NCBI GenBank assembly: GCA_902490245.1
Contig: CABUDB010000032.1
Location: 1-10,942 of the forward strand
From: an uncultured Collinsella sp.
Lineage (GTDB): Bacteria > Actinomycetota > Coriobacteriia > Coriobacteriales > Coriobacteriaceae
DNA: 10,942 bases
Direction: 5' to 3'
The first letter of the stretch is position 1. Each line of letters starts with the position of its first letter. Below the pieces are notes generated by a model, which worked only from the letters and a program-made list of their open reading frames with translations, searched no databases and was not told the origin of the DNA. This document shows, piece by piece, positions 1 to 6,396 of this stretch. The translations under genes and the position numbers were made by a program.

Positions 1-81
1 AAAAGCGGCTATGTTTATATATCAAGTGAGCTTTTTCGTCCAAACAAATATGATAAGTGGGTTCAGTTGTTGCCTTGCTGA
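1..81 (+). CDS. C-terminal end of an unidentified protein (cut by window edge)
   Basis: Frame 1 is open from the first base to a TGA at 79-81, giving 26 residues. The composition is protein-like and aromatic-rich (it includes SSELFRPNKYDKW). It lies 18 bases before the ktrB start in the same direction, which fits a gene co-transcribed with ktrB and would explain why no promoter is seen directly before ktrB. The fragment is too short to assign a family, and the start lies outside the window. A chance open frame of this length is possible. Confidence 0.45.
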   Translation, partial: KSGYVYISSELFRPNKYDKWVQLLPC

Positions 82-99
82 CCCGGCCTGATACTGCAT

Positions 100-1407
100 A
101 TGAAACGATTCAAACAAATTTTCAATCATCAGCCTCCTGCAAGATTGATTGCTCTGGGGTTTGCTTCCACCATTTTATTGGGTACGCTTTTGTTGCTCAT
201 GCCATTTTCCATCCGGCCGGGCATTACCGTACAGCCGGTGGACGCTCTGTTTTCCGCCACAAGCGCCGTCTGTGTAACCGGCCTGCTGACCGTGGATACC
301 GCCGATACCTTTACCCCCGTGGGGCAGGTTGTGATGGCGGTGCTGATCCAGATCGGCGGTTTGGGCATTACCTCCATCGGCATGGGGCTTGCCTTGGCTG
401 CGGGACGGCGCATCAGCCTGCGGGAGCGTACCCTGATCCGGGAAGCCATGAATGTGGGCAGTCTGGAGGGCATGGTGCGGCTGGTACGCGCCATCATTAA
501 ACTGACCCTTGCCTTTGAGCTGGCCGGGGTCATCCTCATCTTTGCAGTGTTTTCGCAGGATTATCCACCATTGAAGGCACTGGGTTTGAGTGTGTTCCAC
601 TCCATCTCATCCTTCAACAACGCTGGCATCGATATTTTAGGTGGCGGGCGCAGCCTGGCCCCCTATCGAGATAATGTGCTGCTGAATTTGAGCACCTGTT
701 TTCTGATTATTTCGGGTGGTATCGGCTTTCTGGTCATGGTGGATGTGGTCAAGTGTCGGTTCCGCTTCCGCAAATTCACCCTGCATTCCAAGGTTGTGGT
801 AACCACCACGGCATTTTTGCTGGCAGCCGGTACCCTGTTATTAAAGTTCACCGATCCTCTCAGCTGGCTGACAGCATTTTTCCTGAGCGTATCAGCCCGC
901 ACGGCCGGCTTTGCCACGCTGGATCTGGGCAAACTGAGCAACGCCGGGTTGTTTACGATTCTTATCCTGATGTTCATTGGCGCTTCGCCGGGGTCCACCG
1001 GCGGCGGCATCAAAACCACCACCATTTTTGTTCTGGCGCAAGAGATTCGCTGCATTTTCAGCAAGCAGCGGCCGGGTGCATTCCGCCGTGCATTGCCTGC
1101 CAACGCCATTGCCAAGGCTTCCACCATTGGGCTGCTGGGCATGCTGGTGGTATGCTGCACCACATTTCTGCTCTGCATCCTGGAACCCGGCCTGCCGTTC
1201 ATCAGCCTGCTGTTTGAAGCGGTCTCCGCCTACAGCACTGCCGGGCTTTCCACCGGCATTACAGCGCAGCTTTGCCTGGCCGCCAAGCTGGTGCTGATTT
1301 TTACCATGTACACGGGCCGCGTTGGGGCTTTTACCCTGCTTTCCCTCTGGGTGGAACGCCCGGAACCCAACGCGCACTTTACAGAAGAAGCCATTACGAT
1401 TGGATAG
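100..1407 (+). CDS. ktrB: KtrB-type potassium uptake channel subunit (TrkH/KtrB superfamily)
   Basis: This is the membrane pore of a Ktr-type K+ (often Na+-dependent) uptake system, 435 aa, the usual length for KtrB. The four pseudo-repeats of the superfamily are visible through their selectivity loops: TSAVCVTGL (residues 54-62), SSFNNAGI (170-177), ARTAGFATLD (266-275) and SAYSTAGLSTGIT (376-388). Each carries the conserved filter glycine. The small-residue loop GASPGSTGGGIKTTT (294-308) matches the flexible gate in the third repeat of KtrB. Near the C-terminus, YTGRVGAFTL (404-413) holds the conserved arginine (R407). The ATG at 100 has no obvious Shine-Dalgarno sequence, and an in-frame TGA at 79-81 limits extension. 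The next gene, 7 bases downstream, encodes the KtrA partner, so the two form one transcription unit. In Firmicutes such systems are commonly controlled by nucleotides and c-di-AMP through KtrA; this is family knowledge. The family call is secure; ion preference is not visible. Confidence 0.95.
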   Translation: MKRFKQIFNHQPPARLIALGFASTILLGTLLLLMPFSIRPGITVQPVDALFSATSAVCVTGLLTVDTADTFTPVGQVVMAVLIQIGGLGITSIGMGLALAAGRRISLRERTLIREAMNVGSLEGMVRLVRAIIKLTLAFELAGVILIFAVFSQDYPPLKALGLSVFHSISSFNNAGIDILGGGRSLAPYRDNVLLNLSTCFLIISGGIGFLVMVDVVKCRFRFRKFTLHSKVVVTTTAFLLAAGTLLLKFTDPLSWLTAFFLSVSARTAGFATLDLGKLSNAGLFTILILMFIGASPGSTGGGIKTTTIFVLAQEIRCIFSKQRPGAFRRALPANAIAKASTIGLLGMLVVCCTTFLLCILEPGLPFISLLFEAVSAYSTAGLSTGITAQLCLAAKLVLIFTMYTGRVGAFTLLSLWVERPEPNAHFTEEAITIG

Positions 1408-1414
1408 GTGCATT

Positions 1415-2086
1415 ATGAAAAAACAGGATTCTTCCGCTTTGTTCGGCGTTATCGGGCTGGGGCGCTTTGGTTCTGCGCTGGCCCGCACCCTTGCCGAAGC
1501 CGGCAAAGAGGTGATTGCCGTTGACTGCGATGAGCAGAAGGTCAAGGCTATTCGCAAATATACTGACTATGCCTTTGTGGTAGATGATTTGAGCGAAGAG
1601 GCTCTGACCGAAGTCGGCATTCAGAACTGCGGTACGGTAGGCATCTGTATTGGCGAGCAGATCGACATCAGCATTCTAACCTCCATGCTGGTGCTGAACA
1701 TGGGGGTGCCGCATGTGATTGCCAAAGCCAGCAGCGTTGGACATGGCGAGGTTCTCAAGCGGCTGGGCGTGACCGTTGTTTATCCCGAAGCCGATATGGC
1801 AGTGCGCATTGGCAAGCGCCTAATCTCCGGCAACCTGCTGGACTACATTGCCCTGGAGGACGGTGTGGAGGTACAGCGCATCCAGGTAAACGGCAAGATG
1901 CTGAACAAAAGCATCCGGGAGCTGGATATCCGCCGACTATACGGCATTAACATTATTGCCATCGAACGCGACCACCGTACCGATGTGGAGTTTTCGCCGG
2001 AGTCTCGGTTCCAGAACGGGGACACCATTTTGGTGATTGGGAAAAGCGAAAAAATCGACCGCTTTGAACGCGCTTTTCAGGATTGA
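1415..2086 (+). CDS. ktrA: KtrA-type regulatory subunit (RCK_N + RCK_C) of the K+ uptake system
   Basis: This is the cytosolic gating subunit that assembles as a ring under KtrB, 223 aa, the normal length. Residues about 9-125 form an RCK_N Rossmann domain with the dinucleotide-binding GLGRFG loop (14-19) and an acidic residue after the second strand (D37). Residues about 140-223 form the RCK_C domain, the site of c-di-AMP binding in characterised Firmicutes homologues (family knowledge). The ATG at 1415 follows an AGGTG ribosome-binding site that overlaps the end of ktrB (TAG at 1405-1407), so translation is probably coupled. A longer open frame starts upstream inside ktrB, but the family begins with the short tail just before the glycine-rich loop. 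A strong terminator 66 bases downstream closes the unit. Confidence 0.95.
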   Translation: MKKQDSSALFGVIGLGRFGSALARTLAEAGKEVIAVDCDEQKVKAIRKYTDYAFVVDDLSEEALTEVGIQNCGTVGICIGEQIDISILTSMLVLNMGVPHVIAKASSVGHGEVLKRLGVTVVYPEADMAVRIGKRLISGNLLDYIALEDGVEVQRIQVNGKMLNKSIRELDIRRLYGINIIAIERDHRTDVEFSPESRFQNGDTILVIGKSEKIDRFERAFQD

Positions 2087-2152
2087 CGCTTTTTGACGGA
2101 ATCTGATTTTTACTTTCCATTTTTTGACGATCCTTACGATACATATTTCTCG

Positions 2153-2187
2153 GCCGGGCACTGCCGCTGCGCAGTGCCCGGCTTTTT
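2153..2187 (+). terminator. Rho-independent terminator of the ktrBA unit
   Basis: There is a perfect 12-bp stem: GCCGGGCACTGC (2153-2164) pairs with GCAGTGCCCGGC (2171-2182) across a 6-base loop. A run of five T follows at 2183-2187. It lies 66 bases after the ktrA stop codon. Confidence 0.93.
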
Positions 2188-2278
2188 ATGTGCTTGTTTT
2201 CCAATGCAGAGCGTTTATCGTTGTCAAATTGCACAAAAGCAGTCCGTAAATTTTATGTTTTGTTTTGGCGTTTCATGA

Positions 2279-2307
2279 TTGATTTTGACTGTTTGTGCGT
2301 GTATAAT
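2279..2307 (+). promoter_or_regulatory. Sigma-70/SigA-type promoter for the DeoR regulator
   Basis: TTGATT (2279-2284) and a perfect TATAAT (2302-2307) are separated by exactly 17 bases. Transcription would start near 2313-2315 and give a leader of about 75 bases before the TTG start at 2388. Apart from the terminator at 2153-2187 and this promoter, I see nothing else in the 301-base spacer between ktrA and the regulator, and no clear operator. Confidence 0.75.
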
Positions 2308-2387
2308 ACAGGCGTAAAGCAAAAAAGCTTCAAGAATTGCCAGGGGAATCACCTGAAGTATTGTCCTGTTTTAAGGAGGATATTGTC

Positions 2388-2945
2388 TTGCTTGCCGAAG
2401 AACGTTTTGCTATGATATTAGATTTGCTGGCACAAAAGCGCTCGGCCACCGTGCTGGAGCTGTGTGATGCCCTGGATGCAAGCGAATCCACCATCCGCCG
2501 CGACCTGACCCAGCTGGACCGGCAGGGCCTGTTAAAAAAGGTACACGGCGGTGCCACGCTGGTTGGGCGCACCGTTTTGGCGGATGAGCCCCCCATGGCG
2601 GCCCGCGAGGAACAGTCTGTGGAAGAAAAGCGTCTGATTGCCCGCGCCGCCGCCGCAATGATCACCGAGAAAGACTTTATCTTTCTGGATGCCGGCAGCA
2701 CCACGCTGGCGCTGGCCGCCGCGCTGGAGGGCCCTGCCCTGCAGGCTGCCTATGTGACCAATGGCATTGCCCATGCGCGCATGCTGGTGCAAAAGGGCTG
2801 CCGCACCTACCTGCCCGGCGGGCAGGTGCGCCCCATCACGGAAGCCATTACGAGAACACGGCACCAACCGCGCCAACGTAGGCAATGCCAACGCTGCTCA
2901 CCACGGCGCCGCCTACTGCGGTGCCAAACGAAATGCCGACGTTAA
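2388..2945 (+). CDS. DeoR-family transcriptional regulator, truncated by a sequence junction
   Basis: This is a DNA-binding repressor of the DeoR type, which usually controls sugar or sugar-phosphate operons. The N-terminal helix-turn-helix is clear: the region ATVLELCDALDASESTIRRD continues into LTQLDRQGLLKKVHGGA (about residues 17-53). The start of the DeoR effector-binding domain follows, with LDAGSTT (about 102-108) and YLPGGQVRP. The start is TTG at 2388, because AAGGAGGA (2373-2380) sits 7 bases upstream and the protein then begins at the family's usual MLAEERFAMI. Family members are about 250 aa. Here homology stops at about residue 155 (position about 2852), just after TEAIT. The remaining Arg/Gln/Cys-rich tail to the TAG at 2943-2945 is the antisense of the neighbouring MFS gene. 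The effector domain is therefore incomplete. The original downstream operon that would reveal the sugar is missing. Confidence 0.85.
   Translation: MLAEERFAMILDLLAQKRSATVLELCDALDASESTIRRDLTQLDRQGLLKKVHGGATLVGRTVLADEPPMAAREEQSVEEKRLIARAAAAMITEKDFIFLDAGSTTLALAAALEGPALQAAYVTNGIAHARMLVQKGCRTYLPGGQVRPITEAITRTRHQPRQRRQCQRCSPRRRLLRCQTKCRR
2846..2858. other. Junction between two unrelated sequences
   Basis: To the left, the DeoR reading frame is coherent up to about 2852. To the right, the minus-strand MFS frame is coherent down to about 2851. Neither gene has its remaining part, they face each other, and no insertion sequence, inverted repeat, tRNA or integrase lies at the point. Codon use changes from mixed to strongly C/G-ending across it. 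The overlap of coherent sequence is only a few bases, which fits a microhomology join. An assembly or amplification chimera is the simplest explanation. Confidence 0.8.
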
Positions 2946-4014
2946 ACGCCATGGGTTCTACCGAGCTCGCGAGTACCATCGATTTGGGATGGCGGCTGCG
3001 TGCCACGTCCATAAAGTGTGTGATGCATGACACCGAGAACAGGTACATGAGCAGCGCCAAGCTAAAGACAAAGACCAGCGCGAGCGGCATGGTGCCGCCC
3101 ACGGCAAACAGCCCGAGCAACGCCGCAGCCTGCAGCACAAACGTCACAAGCAGCGCCTTCATGCCAAAACGTGCGTCGATCCATCCGCCCAGGATGTTCG
3201 AGATCAGGCAGAACACGCCGTAGGCCATAAGCGTGGTGCTCGCCTGAACAGTGCCCATACCCAGCACCTGCTCAAGATAAGGCGTCACGTAGCCGTAGAA
3301 TACGTAGACCGAGCCCACACCAAACAAAAAGATGAGCATGCCGGTGATGATGCTCGGCTCACGTAAAAGCCCCGCCTGCTCGCGGAAGGTGGCAGGCTCG
3401 TCGGTTTGCCCAGTGCGCGGCATAAACGCCACGAGCGCTCCGCAGATCAAAACGGCAAAGGTCAGCGTGCCGTACATGGCCACGTGCCAGTCGAGCGTGT
3501 CGGCCACAAACTTGCCGATCGAAGTGACAAAGACCATTGCCACGGAAAAAGCACCATATACCACCGAGATGGCAAGCGAAGTTTGCTGCGGGGACAGCAG
3601 CTCTGGGATGTACGTCACGCCCACGGCGAGCAGTGCGCCCGAGACGGAGCCCAGGACAATGCGCGAGATAAACAGCACCTGGAAGTTGGGCGCCAACGCC
3701 ATGACCAGGTTGCCGAGCACAAAGACGATGCTGTAGCACACGAGCAGCTGGTAACGACGGAAGCGCCCCGTGCTGAGCGCAAGCACCGGCGTCGCGATGG
3801 CGTAGACCAGTGCAAAAACGCTGATGAGCTGGCCCGCAGTAGCAAGTGATACGCCGAGTTCCGTTGCCAAGTCGCTCTCGATACCGATGACCACGAACTC
3901 GGAGCAGCCGAGTGAGAATCCCAGCAGCACGAGCAGCGCCAGGCAGAGCTTGGTGCGCGCGGGGGAGAGCGCGGCGGCGGTTGACTTACTTTTAGGCGTG
4001 GTTGCGGCGGTCAA
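2848..4014 (-). CDS. MFS transporter, DHA1/AraJ-PbuE-like, C-terminus cut at the junction
   Basis: This is a proton-coupled efflux-type transporter of the inner membrane; the substrate is not predictable. The 388 residues show eleven full hydrophobic helices plus part of a twelfth. The N-terminal helix has the DHA1 pattern GFSLGCSEFVVIG, followed by the helix 2 region AGQLISVFALVYAIATPVLA. A degenerate motif A (STGRFRRYQLL) lies between helices 2 and 3. The chosen start is the TTG at 4014-4012, because GGAG (4026-4023) lies 8 bases upstream; a GTG at 4023 and an ATG at 4134 give longer forms with poorer ribosome-binding sites. The protein ends ...GAVGAVFS in the middle of helix 12 at a TAA created by the junction, so perhaps 15-40 residues are missing. 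It is transcribed away from the 4275 gene. MFS membership is secure; drug, purine or sugar efflux are all possible. Confidence 0.9.
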   Translation of the reverse strand: MTAATTPKSKSTAAALSPARTKLCLALLVLLGFSLGCSEFVVIGIESDLATELGVSLATAGQLISVFALVYAIATPVLALSTGRFRRYQLLVCYSIVFVLGNLVMALAPNFQVLFISRIVLGSVSGALLAVGVTYIPELLSPQQTSLAISVVYGAFSVAMVFVTSIGKFVADTLDWHVAMYGTLTFAVLICGALVAFMPRTGQTDEPATFREQAGLLREPSIITGMLIFLFGVGSVYVFYGYVTPYLEQVLGMGTVQASTTLMAYGVFCLISNILGGWIDARFGMKALLVTFVLQAAALLGLFAVGGTMPLALVFVFSLALLMYLFSVSCITHFMDVARSRHPKSMVLASSVEPMAFNVGISFGTAVGGAVVSSVGIAYVGAVGAVFS

Positions 4015-4074
4015 GGTTGTCACTCCAATGTCGCATGAATAAGCGGGATTCAACCCCTGCAACTCTAACAGAAT

Positions 4075-4101
4075 GTGACGAAGGGGCAGTCCCTTTGTTA
4101 C
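4075..4101. repeat. Imperfect 27-bp palindrome in the MFS upstream region
   Basis: The 11-base arms GTGACGAAGGG (4075-4085) and CCCTTTGTTAC (4091-4101) pair with two G-T wobbles around a 5-base loop. There is no T run, so it is not a terminator. The core ACAAAGGGACTG (minus strand, 4098-4087) recurs exactly in the other orientation at 10796-10807. This suggests a dispersed intergenic element of this genome, although no insertion-sequence features are seen. Confidence 0.55.
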
Positions 4102-4124
4102 ATTGCGCTGCCAGCCAGTCGCCC

Positions 4125-4189
4125 AAACCGTCACAACATTCGATGAAAATCTCGAAAACGAGGAAAAGCGTCGAATGTTGCGACGGTTT
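4125..4189. repeat. Long inverted repeat (19-bp arms) in the divergent spacer
   Basis: AAACCGTCACAACATTCGA (4125-4143) is repeated in inverted orientation at 4171-4189 with a single mismatch. The arms enclose 27 bases that contain a small CTCG-AAAA-CGAG hairpin (4152-4163). It sits between the divergent MFS gene and the 4275 membrane-protein gene, about 85 bases before the latter's start. No T run follows on either strand, so a terminator role is unlikely. It could be a regulator binding site, an RNA structure or a dispersed intergenic repeat. Confidence 0.7.
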
Positions 4190-4274
4190 TCCTGTCTGTG
4201 TCGGCGAGCCCCGGCGCCGTCTGCGGGTATAAGGCTAGCAAGTGTTTGTTTGCGAGGCCTAAGGGGCGCCCCGT

Positions 4275-5144
4275 ATGGATATCGATAACTTTGAATGGTG
4301 GTATAGCGAGGGCGAGGCTCTGGACGAGGAGTGGGACGAGCCCGCGCCGCGTGACGTGTCGAACGACGAGGACGAGACCGGCAACGATGCCGCTGTCGAG
4401 CCTAATGCCGCCTCTGATGCCGCCGAGCCCCTGACCTTTGAGCAGGCTTGGGCCCAAGCCGAGGCCGATGAGGCTAAGGCCGATGCCACGGCCACGCTCG
4501 GTGAGCCGGCGGACATGTCCATCTCGCCGGCAAAGATCCCGCAGCCGCGCCACACCGTCGACCCCGACAGCACGGCATCCTTCAGCATTCTCGACGTGCC
4601 CGCGCAAGGCGCCCGGGCGCCTGCGCCCACGCATCGCCCCGACCTAGCTCGCGAGGAAGACGCGGGCCGCCGCTCGCCGCTCGGCCCCATCCTTATCGCC
4701 TTTATGGCCGGCGTTATCGCCTGCTCGGCAATCGGTAGCGTTTGGAGCCATGTCGAGCAGCAGCGCCAAGACGCCGCCAAGGTCGAGATGTCTGTCGAGC
4801 AATCGCTCAGCCGCACGCGCTCGGTACATGTGTCGGTCGAGGTCAAGGACGGCGCGACGTGGGACACCGCGCGTGGCGATAGCCAAATGCTCATCCACAT
4901 CGTGGGGCGTACGCTCAAAGGGCAGGCGATTGACGAGTATCAATACGTCAATTCCGCTGGTGACGGCATCGAGCTCAAGCCCGGCGACTACGAGCTCACC
5001 GTCGACGAACCGCCCGTCGCCACCGACGGCACGCGCTTCCGCGCCTCAAAGCGCATGGTTCCCGTGAGCTTTAACTCGCAGGCGCCCGATACGGTCGATA
5101 GCACTCCGCAGGGCGGGTTCGACCTTTACGCAATCGCTCAATAA
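4275..5144 (+). CDS. Single-pass membrane protein of unknown function, acidic N-terminal region
   Basis: I do not recognise this 289-aa protein. Residues 1 to about 130 are strongly acidic, Ala/Pro-rich and probably disordered. They begin with an aromatic/acidic motif (NFEWWYSEGEALDEEW, 5-20) and include a short amphipathic stretch near TFEQAWAQAEADEAKADA (54-71). One hydrophobic helix (about 136-157) follows a basic pair (RR, 132-133), which predicts the N-terminus inside and the C-terminus outside. The outer part (about 158-289) looks beta-rich. It contains SVHVSVEVKDG and a stretch GIELKPGDYELTVDEPP that resembles the edge of an Ig-like or carboxypeptidase-regulatory-type beta domain; this is only a resemblance. 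The ATG at 4275 follows AAGGGG (4261-4266) at 8 bases. It ends 79 bases before the epimerase gene and may be its own unit. It is complete, with codon use like its right-hand neighbours. Confidence 0.85.
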   Translation: MDIDNFEWWYSEGEALDEEWDEPAPRDVSNDEDETGNDAAVEPNAASDAAEPLTFEQAWAQAEADEAKADATATLGEPADMSISPAKIPQPRHTVDPDSTASFSILDVPAQGARAPAPTHRPDLAREEDAGRRSPLGPILIAFMAGVIACSAIGSVWSHVEQQRQDAAKVEMSVEQSLSRTRSVHVSVEVKDGATWDTARGDSQMLIHIVGRTLKGQAIDEYQYVNSAGDGIELKPGDYELTVDEPPVATDGTRFRASKRMVPVSFNSQAPDTVDSTPQGGFDLYAIAQ

Positions 5145-5223
5145 CTGCGCCTGCCGCTTCTCCTTGCCGCCAAGAGTGGGACAATAGCCCTCGACACTGT
5201 TGTTTATTTTTGGAGGAAGTAGC

Positions 5224-6117
5224 ATGTCCACCGTCACCACCATCAAGCGCGGTGGCCTCACCGCGGCCATCGATTCCATGGGCGCCCAGCTCACGAGCCT
5301 TGCCCTCAACGGCAACGAGTATCTATGGCAGGGCGACCCGGCCTTTTGGGGCAAGCACGCGCCCATCCTGTTCCCCATCGTGGGGTCGCTGCGCAACAAC
5401 ACGGCGACGTCTGTGGCCGGCACCTGCGAGATGCCGCGCCACGGACTCGCACGCATCGTCGAGCACAAGCTGGCCGAGGTCTCCGAGGACGGCTCGTCCG
5501 TCACCTACGAGATCACCGACACGCCCGAGTCGCTCAAGGCGTTCCCCTTCCACTTTAAGCTCAACATGACCTATGCCCTGACCGGCGACGCCACGCTCAC
5601 ACAGACCTTTGCCGTCACCAACACCGGCGACGTGGACCTGTCGTTCTCGGTGGGCGGCCACCCCGCGTTTAACGTGCCCGCCCCCGGTGCCGAGGACGAG
5701 GCATTCGAGGATTACGAGCTGGCGTTTACCGAGGCTTGGACTAACGAGGCCCCCATCATTACGCCCGATGGCCTCATGACGTTCGAGGGCAGCTACAAGG
5801 CCCCCGACAACTCGGACGTGCTGCCCATCACGCACCGCAGCTTCGATAACGACGCCATCATGTTCACCGATACCCCGGGCTCCACGCTCACGCTGCGCGG
5901 TCGCAAGTCGGGCCACGGCGTCAAGATCGACTTTGAGGGCTTTAAGTACATCGGCGTGTGGTCTGCCGCCAACGACGCCCCGTTTGTGGCGCTCGAGCCC
6001 TGGACCGGTCACACCACCATGGACACCGAGGACGACATCTTTGAGCACAAGGTCAACACTATCACCTTGGCTCCCGGCGCTACCGATAAACGTAGCTTTA
6101 GCGTCACCTTGCTCTAG
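5224..6117 (+). CDS. Aldose 1-epimerase family protein (LacX-type mutarotase)
   Basis: This is a predicted cytosolic enzyme that interconverts alpha and beta anomers of an aldose or sugar phosphate; the exact sugar is unknown. The 297 residues match the usual length of the LacX-like branch. Visible family features are the N-terminal GAQLTSLALNG strand (20-30), the LWQGDPAFWGKHAPILFPIVG region (34-54), the first active-site histidine in MPRHG (H73), the second in VGGHPAFN (H146) and the candidate catalytic glutamate in ALEPWTG (E258). The ATG at 5224 is preceded by GGAGG (5212-5216) at 7 bases; a TTG at 5200 in frame has no such signal. The gene is followed by a strong terminator (6189-6230), so it probably ends its transcription unit. 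No sugar kinase or transporter lies beside it to reveal its substrate. Confidence 0.93.
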   Translation: MSTVTTIKRGGLTAAIDSMGAQLTSLALNGNEYLWQGDPAFWGKHAPILFPIVGSLRNNTATSVAGTCEMPRHGLARIVEHKLAEVSEDGSSVTYEITDTPESLKAFPFHFKLNMTYALTGDATLTQTFAVTNTGDVDLSFSVGGHPAFNVPAPGAEDEAFEDYELAFTEAWTNEAPIITPDGLMTFEGSYKAPDNSDVLPITHRSFDNDAIMFTDTPGSTLTLRGRKSGHGVKIDFEGFKYIGVWSAANDAPFVALEPWTGHTTMDTEDDIFEHKVNTITLAPGATDKRSFSVTLL

Positions 6118-6163
6118 AGGTTCCACCGTTCTAACGAACGGCGGATCGGCCGACGCTGCGCGC

Positions 6164-6254
6164 CGTCCAGAGCGATAATTTGTCATTCAAAAGGCAAGGC
6201 ATAGACCTTCTGGTCATGCCTTGCCTTTTTCATGCCACTTGTTCGCTCTGGACG
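6164..6254. repeat. 12-bp inverted repeat bracketing the terminator
   Basis: CGTCCAGAGCGA (6164-6175) and TCGCTCTGGACG (6243-6254) are perfect inverted copies placed either side of the 6189-6230 hairpin, 67 bases apart. The remaining spacer 6255-6396 shows no gene and no convincing promoter. Confidence 0.6.
6189..6230 (+). terminator. Strong intrinsic terminator after the epimerase gene
   Basis: AAAAGGCAAGGCAT (6189-6202) pairs perfectly with ATGCCTTGCCTTTT (6216-6229). After one bulged A (6203), a further GACC/GGTC stem closes a TTCT loop. The T-rich end follows at 6225-6230. The A-rich left side means it could also work on the minus strand. It isolates the epimerase gene from the ABC importer. 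Confidence 0.92.
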
Positions 6255-6352
6255 TCGCTCGCTGGCATTGCCAAAACATCGACGTTCCCAATGACTACCG
6301 TGTGTCTATTAATTTTTCGAGCTTGTGCTGCGCTGCTGGTCGCTGGCGTATA

Positions 6353-6386
6353 TCCTGTTAAGTCGTCAGCATACGATTCAACAGGG
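6353..6386 (+). promoter_or_regulatory. Possible hairpin overlapping the ribosome-binding site of the binding-protein gene
   Basis: TCCTGTT (6353-6359) can pair with AACAGGG (6380-6386) with one wobble, and GTCG (6362-6365) can pair with CGAT (6374-6377) inside. The right arm runs into the Shine-Dalgarno region AGGGAAGG (6383-6390) just before the ATG at 6397. This could modulate translation of the importer. The pairing is short and may be coincidental. Confidence 0.3.
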
Positions 6387-6396
6387 AAGGCAGATT

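Noticed and set aside
49..54. TATGAT as a -10 box for ktrB
   Set aside because: No matching -35 box lies 16-18 bases upstream, and the bases fall inside the apparent upstream coding sequence.
2285..2307. TTGACT at 2285-2290 as the -35 box of the DeoR promoter
   Set aside because: The spacer to TATAAT would be 11 bases, too short. TTGATT at 2279 gives the standard 17.
2846..2858. Insertion-sequence or integron boundary at the junction
   Set aside because: No transposase, terminal inverted repeats, target duplication, integrase or tRNA is visible around it.
2853..2945. Arg/Gln/Cys-rich C-terminal tail of the DeoR reading frame as a novel domain
   Set aside because: It is translated from the antisense of the MFS gene and is a product of the junction.
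5323..6186. Minus-strand open frame opposite the epimerase
   Set aside because: It is an antisense shadow with Gly/Arg/Val/His-rich composition, and the sense gene is secure.
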